From positions 8,294 to 16,248 of the forward strand of contig PMMJ01000286.1 of assembly GCA_003162255.1 (NCBI GenBank): a stretch of 7,955 bases of DNA. Direction: 5' to 3'. A program made the position numbers and the translations under genes. A model generated the notes under the pieces. It saw only the letters and a list, made by a program, of their open reading frames with translations, was not told the DNA's origin and made no database searches. Below, piece after piece: positions 1 through 4,313 of the stretch; position 1 is the stretch's first letter; every line of letters starts with the position of its first letter. The stretch is from Acidobacteriaceae bacterium (GTDB lineage: Bacteria; Acidobacteriota; Terriglobia; Terriglobales; Acidobacteriaceae).

Positions 1-24
1 CTTCGCTTTGCTCAGGATGACAGT
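1..24. repeat. Dispersed palindromic repeat, partial copy at the left window edge
   Basis: This stretch matches 18 of 24 positions of the sequence at 3519-3542, including a shared ATGACA end, with no gaps. The copy after era is a complete palindrome; this one is cut off by the window edge, so only one arm (GGATGACAG) and the core are visible. It ends 11 bases before the chosen ybeY start. I associate repeats of this pattern with intergenic DNA of Acidobacteriota, but that is memory, not a search. Confidence 0.6.
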
Positions 25-35
25 ATGGTGGGAGC

Positions 36-497
36 TTGGTCATCTTTCAAAAGCGCGTCCCCGACCTGACCGAGTTGGCGCTCGCCCGTTTCCTGGCACG
101 TGCCCGCCGCGCCGCCGGATTGAAAGCCGCAGTCAACGTGCTGTTGACGACCAGCGCCGAGATGAAATTCCTGAACCGCCGCTTTCGAGGAAAAGACAAG
201 CCCACCGACGTGCTCTCGTTTCCCGCCGAGCCCGAAGCGAGCCAGCACTCGGCGGGCGAAATCGCCATCTCAGCGGAAATCGCAACCAAGAATGGGTTCT
301 CTCTCGGACATTCCCCCGCCGAGGAAGTTAAGATTCTAGTGTTGCACGGCGTCCTGCATCTGCGCGGTTACGATCACGAGTGCGACAATGGGCAGATGGC
401 GAAGCTCGAAAAACAGTTGCGCGCAAAACTCCACCTTCCCGACGGACTGATTGAGAGAGTCTCGACTTCCGTCGTTCGGAGGAAGCGCCGGCAATAA
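36..497 (+). CDS. ybeY: YbeY, endoribonuclease / rRNA maturation factor
   Basis: YbeY is a cytoplasmic zinc-dependent protein needed for 16S rRNA 3'-end processing, 70S quality control and ribosome maturation. The 153-residue length fits the family. The signature metal site is intact: HGVLHLRGYDH at residues 104-114, giving the three histidines H104, H108 and H114. The other conserved block, LNRRFRGKD followed by PTDVLSFP (residues 46-63), is also present. The C-terminus ends in a basic RRKRRQ tail. The start is uncertain: TTG at 36 is the only standard start codon after the in-frame TGA at 18-20 that keeps the N-terminal strand, but the GGGAG at 30-34 lies only one base before it. The CorC-like gene follows after 13 bases on the same strand, as in the E. 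coli ybeY-ybeX order, so the two are probably cotranscribed. Identity is secure; only the start is in doubt. Confidence 0.97.
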   Translation: MVIFQKRVPDLTELALARFLARARRAAGLKAAVNVLLTTSAEMKFLNRRFRGKDKPTDVLSFPAEPEASQHSAGEIAISAEIATKNGFSLGHSPAEEVKILVLHGVLHLRGYDHECDNGQMAKLEKQLRAKLHLPDGLIERVSTSVVRRKRRQ

Positions 498-510
498 CCG
501 AGCAATAAGA

Positions 511-1773
511 ATGATCGGCGTCGGCATCACTCTCGTGCTCCTGTTCGGCCTGCTCACGCTGGTCTCCTACGTCGACCGTCTCTACCAGGAGATCGGAAAA
601 TTCCTCTCCCGCGATTTCCAGGACAACATCGATGCCTTCGAGCAGATCGTAGAGCCCAGGCTCGGAGTAACTCGCTCGCGCGCCTCGCTCGCCATGGCCA
701 TTCTGACGCAACTAGTCACCGCGGCCATCGCCATGATCGTAGGCTTCACCGTGTTTCGCGACCGCGCCTGGAGCGTCTACGAAGTCCTCGAAGCCACCCT
801 AAGCCTCGTCCTGATCATCATCTTCTTTAACCGCCTGCTCCCCTTCGTCTTTTTTTCGCGAACCCATGGCCGCTGGCTCGCCGACTGGGTGCTGCTCTTG
901 CGCGTTCTGATCTACGCGGTTCTGCCGGTAACGCTGGTGCTCGGATTCTGCCAGTCCGTAGCCTCCCTCACCCACGAGCACGCCGACGCCGAACCCGAAA
1001 CCACCTCCGAAGCCGTGGACGCCTTAATCGAAGCCGGACAGGAAGAAGGCATCATCCAGGAAGGCGATCGCGACCTGATCCAGTCGGCGGTTGAGTTCAG
1101 TGGCAAAACGGTTCGCGAAGCGATGAAGCCCAGGCCGGAGATGGTGGCCGTTCCCTCCGACTACACCGTCGAGCAGGTAGTCGAGTTACTCCGCGGCAAG
1201 CATTTCTCGCGCATTCCCGTGTACGAAGGTTCGATTCACTACATCAAAGGCATTCTTCACACCCAGGATGTGCTGCAAGTCCCCGACTCCGAAGCGCACA
1301 CGCGCACGGTAGCGTCCTTGATGCGGAAAGACGTTTACTTTGTCCCCGAAAGTAAGTTAGTAAGTGACTTACTGCGCGAGATGCAGCGCAGTAACATCCG
1401 CATGGCGATCGTGGTAGATGAATACGGAGGCGTAGCCGGCCTGGTAACCATCGAAGACCTAGTGGAAGAGATCGTAGGAGAAATCGGCGATGAGCACGAA
1501 AAAGCGCAAGTCGTCCAGGAAAACGATCACTCCTACATCGTCCCCGGCAATATGGATGTCGACCGCCTCGACCAACTTTTCGGCATGAGGCCGGAAGGCC
1601 ACGAATCCTCCACTATAGCCGGCCTGGTAAGCGAACTCGCCGGGAGGATTCCCAAGAAAGGCGAAGTCATCGAAGACGAAGGCCTGAAGTTCGAAGTCCT
1701 CGACTCCACCGATCGCCGAGTGGAACGGGTGCGCATCACGACAGTCGCGCCCAAGCAGATGAAGTTGATTTAA
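511..1773 (+). CDS. CNNM/CorC (HlyC-like) membrane protein with paired CBS domains
   Basis: This is a 420-residue inner-membrane protein of the family containing CorC, YbeX and TlyC-like 'hemolysins', linked to magnesium/cobalt efflux or homeostasis; its substrate cannot be read from sequence. Hydrophobic segments lie near residues 1-20, 61-82, 95-117 and 124-150, a reduced CNNM/DUF21-type membrane part. A CBS pair follows at about 204-262 and 267-325, containing the family block DEYGG (303-307) and a segment IEDLVEEIVGEI. A CorC/HlyC C-terminal domain covers about 340-415. I chose ATG at 511, 13 bases after ybeY. A TTG at 451 in the same frame would add 20 residues and overlap ybeY; the added residues are polar and basic and I consider them unlikely. 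Residues 281-288 are encoded by a local AT-rich palindrome (see findings). The E. coli neighbour of ybeY, ybeX, belongs to the same broad family, which supports a functional link to ribosome physiology. Confidence 0.94.
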   Translation: MIGVGITLVLLFGLLTLVSYVDRLYQEIGKFLSRDFQDNIDAFEQIVEPRLGVTRSRASLAMAILTQLVTAAIAMIVGFTVFRDRAWSVYEVLEATLSLVLIIIFFNRLLPFVFFSRTHGRWLADWVLLLRVLIYAVLPVTLVLGFCQSVASLTHEHADAEPETTSEAVDALIEAGQEEGIIQEGDRDLIQSAVEFSGKTVREAMKPRPEMVAVPSDYTVEQVVELLRGKHFSRIPVYEGSIHYIKGILHTQDVLQVPDSEAHTRTVASLMRKDVYFVPESKLVSDLLREMQRSNIRMAIVVDEYGGVAGLVTIEDLVEEIVGEIGDEHEKAQVVQENDHSYIVPGNMDVDRLDQLFGMRPEGHESSTIAGLVSELAGRIPKKGEVIEDEGLKFEVLDSTDRRVERVRITTVAPKQMKLI

Positions 1774-1784
1774 ATCCAGTGTCA

Positions 1785-1815
1785 TTGTGGATGTCATGTG
1801 ACATTCCTGTATAAT
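1785..1815 (+). promoter_or_regulatory. Probable sigma70-type promoter of the vapBC pair
   Basis: A perfect -10 hexamer TATAAT lies at 1810-1815, in an AT-rich pocket of otherwise GC-rich DNA. The best -35 match is TTGTGG at 1785-1790 (3 of 6 positions) with a long 19-base spacer, so the promoter is probably assisted or weak at -35. Transcription would start near 1822, leaving a leader of about 20 bases before the antitoxin ATG at 1842. It lies in the 68-base gap after the CorC-like gene. Confidence 0.7.
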
Positions 1816-1845
1816 ATGTCATGTCTGTTGGGCTGTGACACATGA
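1791..1845. promoter_or_regulatory. Operator-like repeats over the vapBC promoter
   Basis: ATGTCATGT occurs twice, at 1791-1799 and 1816-1824, starts 25 bases apart, flanking the -10 box. A related TGTCATTGT lies just upstream at 1780-1788. The first copy forms an inverted repeat ATGTCA-TG-TGACAT (1791-1804) inside the promoter spacer. A second inverted repeat, TCATGT (1819-1824) with ACATGA (1840-1845), runs into the start codon. AbrB-fold antitoxins usually bind palindromes in their own promoter and repress it, with cooperation from the toxin; these repeats are the natural candidates. That VapB binds here is inference. Confidence 0.65.
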
Positions 1846-2093
1846 ACGCTGAAACTCGAATGCGGGTCAACGAAAACGGCCGCGTCGTCATTCCGGCTTC
1901 CTATAGGAGAGCTCTTGGCATCAAGGCCGGGGATGAAGTGATTCTACGCATGGAAGACGACGAACTGCGCATCACGACGATGAAACGGCGTCTGGAGCGC
2001 GCACGGCGGCGCATCCGGCAATACGTGAAACCGGGCGTGTCGCTGGCGGACGAGCTCATCGCGGAACGGCGCGAGGCCGCAAAACGTGAGTAG
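1842..2093 (+). CDS. vapB: VapB-type antitoxin, AbrB/MazE (SpoVT-AbrB) fold
   Basis: This 83-residue protein has the swapped-hairpin AbrB DNA-binding fold at about residues 7-50, with the typical pattern NENGRVVIPASYRRALGIKAGDEV. The basic stretch KRRLERARRRIRQY (about 50-63) links to a C-terminal segment SLADELIAERREAAKRE, the kind of tail by which VapB antitoxins bind and block their PIN toxin. It should act as an autorepressor together with VapC, as an antidote to VapC RNase activity, and as a protease-labile partner. ATG at 1842 is chosen because it follows the predicted transcription start by about 20 bases; an internal ATG at 1860 would also keep the whole DNA-binding fold. No clear Shine-Dalgarno sequence is visible before either. 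The toxin gene starts 20 bases downstream. MazE is the alternative family name, but the PIN-domain partner makes VapB the better label. Confidence 0.9.
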   Translation: MNAETRMRVNENGRVVIPASYRRALGIKAGDEVILRMEDDELRITTMKRRLERARRRIRQYVKPGVSLADELIAERREAAKRE

Positions 2094-2113
2094 ATCGTAT
2101 GAATTAAGACCGT

Positions 2114-2500
2114 ATGAGTAGGATCGTGCTGGACGCGTCGGCTATGCTCGCTGTCCTCAATCATGAGCCAGGTTCGGAGAAACTGACTGCGGAAATGCTG
2201 AGCTACGCTGCCGGGAGCACGGTTAATTTGGCCGAAGTCCAAACCAAGCTGGTGAGTCGCGGGGGCCAGCCCGATGAAGCATGGGAGGATGCACTCAGCG
2301 CGGTTTATGAACCCGTGCCGTTCACTGCCGAGCAAGCGAGAATTGCAGGCAATCTCGTGACTCAGACCCGTCCGCTCGATCTGTCCTTGGGGGACCGCGC
2401 TTGTCTGGCGCTTGGAGCGGCGCTTCATGCTCCGGTCTACACAACGGACCGATCCTGGAAGAACCTGAAACTCGGCATTCGTATTCATGTCATTCGCTGA
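2114..2500 (+). CDS. vapC: VapC-type toxin, PIN-domain ribonuclease
   Basis: VapC toxins are magnesium-dependent RNases that cut tRNA, rRNA or mRNA and stop growth when the antitoxin is lost. This 128-residue protein is full length and keeps the acidic active-site residues of the PIN fold: D7 in VLDASA, E41 in NLAEV, D94 in LSLGDRACLALG and D112 in VYTTDRSW. The toxin is therefore predicted to be active; its RNA target cannot be inferred. It is cotranscribed with the antitoxin, whose stop codon is at 2091-2093. The start region carries a near-duplication: GATCGTATGA at 2093-2102 and GACCGTATGA at 2108-2117. The upstream copy gives an in-frame two-codon open frame (ATG AAT TAA, 2099-2107), so ATG at 2114 is the first usable start. 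The following gene, era, begins 54 bases later. Confidence 0.94.
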   Translation: MSRIVLDASAMLAVLNHEPGSEKLTAEMLSYAAGSTVNLAEVQTKLVSRGGQPDEAWEDALSAVYEPVPFTAEQARIAGNLVTQTRPLDLSLGDRACLALGAALHAPVYTTDRSWKNLKLGIRIHVIR

Positions 2501-2521
2501 TGGCGTGAGGTGTTTTGCTGG

Positions 2522-2549
2522 CAGCCAGCAGCCAAAAGCTAGTAGCCTG
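2522..2549 (+). repeat. Degenerate heptad repeat between vapC and era
   Basis: Four consecutive 7-base units follow the pattern NAGCYNN: CAGCCAG, CAGCCAA, AAGCTAG and TAGCCTG. The same type of heptad occurs in the gap between the RsbW-like gene and ntrX (4184-4216, and inverted at 4288-4312). Part of it also forms a small hairpin, GCTGG (2517-2521) with CCAGC (2525-2529), extended by TTTTG/CAAAA. This is immediately upstream of era, where no good ribosome binding site is visible. Confidence 0.5.
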
Positions 2550-2554
2550 TACTC

Positions 2555-3499
2555 ATGTCCTTCCACTCCGGATTCGTCTGCATTCTCGGACGCCCCAACG
2601 CCGGCAAGAGCACGCTACTGAATGCGCTGGTCGGTGAGAAGTTGGCCATCATTTCGCCGAAGCCCCAGACTACGCGCAATCGCATTCTCGGCATCATTAA
2701 CGTTCCCAAGCAGAAAGGACGTGAGGCGGGGCAAATCGTGCTCATCGACACGCCCGGAGTTCACCGTTCCGGCTCCTCGCTCGGACGCAAAATGATGTCC
2801 GAGATACGCGAGGCGCTCGAAGGTTGCGAACTAATTCTGATGATCGTCGATGCCAAGAAAAAGTGGGACGCTGAAGACGGCTACGTCCTCGACCTGGCGA
2901 AAAAGGCGAGCACGCCGGTTTTTCTGTTGCTCAATAAAATCGATCTCCTCGCCGACAAGAGCAAATTGCTGCCGCTGATCGCACAGTTTCAAACCCTGTA
3001 CGAATTCAAGGAGATCGTTCCCATCTCCGCGCTCAAGAAGAAAGGCCTCGACGAGTTGCTGTCCTGCGTACTGAAGGCGCTGCCCAATGGCCCGCAGTAT
3101 TTTCCCGAAGATCAGATTACCGATCAGCCGGTGCGCTTCATGGCAGCGGAGTTGATCCGCGAGCATGTGCTGATGCAGACGCATGAAGAAGTGCCGCACG
3201 CGGTCTCGGTGCTGATCGAGCAGTTCGAAGAAAATCCAAGACTCACGCGGATTGCCGCCGTGATCTATTGCGAGCGCGACGGCCAAAAGGCCATCCTGCT
3301 CGGCAAAGGCGGCCAAATGCTAAAGAAGATCGGAACCGCCGCCCGTCTCGACATAGAGAAGATGGTAGGCACCAAAGTTTTTCTCGAACTCTTCGTCAAG
3401 ATCAAAGCCGGATGGCGCGATTCGCGAACCTTCGTGGAAGAACTGGATTGGCGCCGTCAACTACAGCAAATTGGCGGCCCGCCCGATCCGGAGGAGTGA
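2555..3499 (+). CDS. era: Era, GTPase for 30S subunit assembly
   Basis: Era is an essential GTPase that binds the 3' end of 16S rRNA and couples 30S maturation to growth. All G motifs are intact in this 314-residue protein: G1 GRPNAGKS (12-19), switch I PKPQTTRNR (35-43), G3 DTPG (65-68), G4 NKID (127-130) and G5 SAL (158-160). The C-terminal KH domain carries its RNA-binding GKGG loop at 250-253. A slightly long, charged loop (about 51-60) separates switch I from G3, and the C-terminus ends in a short GGPPDPEE tail; neither suggests loss of function. ATG at 2555 places G1 at the usual distance from the N-terminus. No Shine-Dalgarno sequence is evident. In E. coli YbeY and Era interact, so the shared neighbourhood with ybeY makes functional sense. 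The toxin-antitoxin pair lies between era and that group, so era may be read partly from the vapBC promoter. Confidence 0.99.
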   Translation: MSFHSGFVCILGRPNAGKSTLLNALVGEKLAIISPKPQTTRNRILGIINVPKQKGREAGQIVLIDTPGVHRSGSSLGRKMMSEIREALEGCELILMIVDAKKKWDAEDGYVLDLAKKASTPVFLLLNKIDLLADKSKLLPLIAQFQTLYEFKEIVPISALKKKGLDELLSCVLKALPNGPQYFPEDQITDQPVRFMAAELIREHVLMQTHEEVPHAVSVLIEQFEENPRLTRIAAVIYCERDGQKAILLGKGGQMLKKIGTAARLDIEKMVGTKVFLELFVKIKAGWRDSRTFVEELDWRRQLQQIGGPPDPEE

Positions 3500-3507
3500 A
3501 CCCTCAT

Positions 3508-3544
3508 AAATTGTCATTCCTCGTTTCGCTCGGCATGACAATTT
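3508..3544. repeat. Dispersed palindromic repeat, complete copy after era
   Basis: Perfect 10-base inverted arms AAATTGTCAT (3508-3517) and ATGACAATTT (3535-3544) flank a 17-base GC-rich core. It begins 9 bases after the era stop codon. The core and right arm match the fragment at 1-24 in 18 of 24 positions. In RNA it would form a hairpin and could protect the era transcript 3' end or slow transcription; it lacks a clean T-run, so a standard intrinsic terminator is not obvious. Confidence 0.7.
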
Positions 3545-3725
3545 CATATAGGTTTCAGGTCGCTAAACGGCCCTTTGGCCGTGATAACCCCGCCAACCTA
3601 GCACTAACGGTTACCTGTGTTTCAAATAGGGTTTGCATCGCAGGGCCCTAAGTCCCTAGAATCTGTCAGCGTCTTCCTGCATCATAGTTAAGGGAGAGAC
3701 TGGAACCAAAGCCCCGCAGCCCCTT
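3545..3725. other. Gap between era and the RsbW-like gene; no gene seen
   Basis: No convincing gene lies here. It contains a perfect hairpin, ACGGCC (3567-3572), loop CTTT, GGCCGT (3577-3582), without a following T-run. There is also a TAGGG/CCCTA pairing (3627-3631 with 3646-3650) and a purine-rich AGGGAG at 3691-3696, which is 29 bases from the next ATG and so too far to serve it directly. A 38-codon frame from ATG 3535 to TAA 3649-3651 exists but starts in the repeat arm and has no ribosome binding site, so I do not call it. The region may be an untranslated leader. Confidence 0.4.
3633..3662 (+). promoter_or_regulatory. Weak candidate promoter for the RsbW-like gene
   Basis: A -10-like TAGAAT (3657-3662, 5 of 6 to TATAAT) lies 18 bases after a poor -35-like TTGCAT (3633-3638, 3 of 6 to TTGACA). 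It would give a leader of about 55 bases before ATG 3726. The 226-base gap after era makes an independent promoter likely somewhere here, but this particular match is weak and could be chance. Confidence 0.25.
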
Positions 3726-4187
3726 ATGGCAGATTCCCCATCATCCGAGCCGCCGCAGACATGGTGTAACTTCGACGCGGCTAAGCTTGATCTCAAGCTC
3801 AGCGTGACCCTCGCCGCCGACCGCGATGCCGTCGATCCGGTGGTCCGCAGCGTGATGAATGTGGTGCGGGAAATGAACTGCGCTCCGGGCCGCGAAGACG
3901 ACATCGAACTCGCGTTGACCGAAGCTCTGGCCAACGCTGTCGTGCATGGAGCGAAGAACGATCCCTCCAAGATTGTTGAGTGCGACGTGGCCTGCGACAC
4001 GGAGCATGGCATTTTGATCGTGGTACGCGATCCCGGATCCGGTTTTGACCCCGCCAAAATTGCAGATCCATGCCAGGGTGAGAACATCTATTCGAATCAC
4101 GGCCGCGGCATTTACCTGATCAATCAGTTGATGGACGAAGTCCAGTTTCACAAGAATGGGACTGAGATTCACATGCTGAAGAGATAG
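3726..4187 (+). CDS. RsbW-like anti-sigma factor / serine kinase, ATP-binding protein
   Basis: This 153-residue protein is a single GHKL (HATPase_c) domain of the RsbW/SpoIIAB type. Members bind a sigma factor or phosphorylate an anti-anti-sigma STAS protein, switching general stress or envelope responses. ATP-site motifs are in order: N-box ELALTEALANAVVHG with E66 and N70, G1 box DPGSG (102-106) and G2 box GRG (126-128). The first 20 or so residues are polar and Pro/Ser rich, outside the domain. No histidine-kinase dimerisation or receiver domain is present, which separates it from sensor kinases. ATG 3726 is the only start in the frame: upstream codons back past 3690 contain none. No Shine-Dalgarno sequence lies close. 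No RsbV-like or sigma gene is in the window, so its partner is unknown. It converges on ntrX, 126 bases away. The stop codon TAG at 4185-4187 falls in phase with the heptad repeat that follows. Confidence 0.88.
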   Translation: MADSPSSEPPQTWCNFDAAKLDLKLSVTLAADRDAVDPVVRSVMNVVREMNCAPGREDDIELALTEALANAVVHGAKNDPSKIVECDVACDTEHGILIVVRDPGSGFDPAKIADPCQGENIYSNHGRGIYLINQLMDEVQFHKNGTEIHMLKR

Positions 4188-4216
4188 CTCTCAGCCGTCA
4201 GCCATCAGCCCTCAGG
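4184..4216 (+). repeat. Heptad repeat after the RsbW-like gene, left arm of an inverted pair
   Basis: Units ATAGCTC, TCAGCCG, TCAGCCA and TCAGCCC plus a partial TCAGG show a clear 7-base period. The first unit contains the TAG stop codon of the RsbW-like gene. The stretch 4191-4215 is complementary, with three mismatches in 25, to 4288-4312, so the two arms could fold into a long hairpin in RNA from either strand. A role in ending the two convergent transcripts is plausible inference. Confidence 0.65.
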
Positions 4217-4242
4217 AAAACCTAGAGGTCATCAGGTTATCT

Positions 4243-4288
4243 CTGCGCAATTATGTTGACATTGCGTGCGGCGCAGTTTTGCATTTTC
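4243..4288 (+). terminator. Candidate intrinsic terminator of the RsbW-like gene
   Basis: CTGCGC (4243-4248) pairs with GCGCAG (4271-4276), followed at once by TTTTGCATTTT. An alternative inner stem CGCAAT (4246-4251) with ATTGCG (4261-4266) and a 9-base loop competes with it. The GC-rich stem and T-rich tail suit plus-strand termination. The long distance between the six-base arms lowers confidence, and the surrounding heptad arms could do the same job. Confidence 0.4.
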
Positions 4289-4312
4289 TGATGGCTGATG
4301 GCTGATGGCTGC
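4288..4312 (-). repeat. Heptad repeat next to the ntrX 3' end, right arm of the inverted pair
   Basis: Three head-to-tail units of CTGATGG (CAGCCAT on the minus strand) end two bases from the ntrX stop codon at 4314-4316. They are less diverged than the left arm at 4191-4215, which suggests a more recent expansion or copy. Read on the minus strand this is the start of the ntrX 3' untranslated region. Confidence 0.65.
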
Positions 4313-4313
4313 C

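Noticed and set aside
451..510. TTG-initiated N-terminal extension of the CorC-like protein overlapping ybeY
   Set aside because: The extra 20 residues are polar and basic, and ATG at 511 starts the protein directly at its first membrane segment just after ybeY ends.
2501..2518. Sigma54-like TGGC...TTGC pair before era
   Set aside because: The spacing between the GG and GC elements is 13 bases, where the -24/-12 consensus needs 10, so it is not a valid sigma54 promoter.
1901..2566. 221-codon minus-strand open frame across vapB, vapC and the start of era
   Set aside because: It spans three well-supported genes in antisense, has no domain signature, and its C-terminal part is Arg/Ser rich in the way shadow frames are.
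3268..3651. 127-codon plus-strand frame overlapping the era 3' end and running into the gap, with an internal ATG at 3535
   Set aside because: Most of it is an out-of-frame reading of the era KH domain; the remainder crosses the palindromic repeat and has no ribosome binding site or recognisable fold.
4184..4312. Period-7 repeats considered as a CRISPR array
   Set aside because: The units are only 7 bases, head to tail without spacers, and no cas gene is present.
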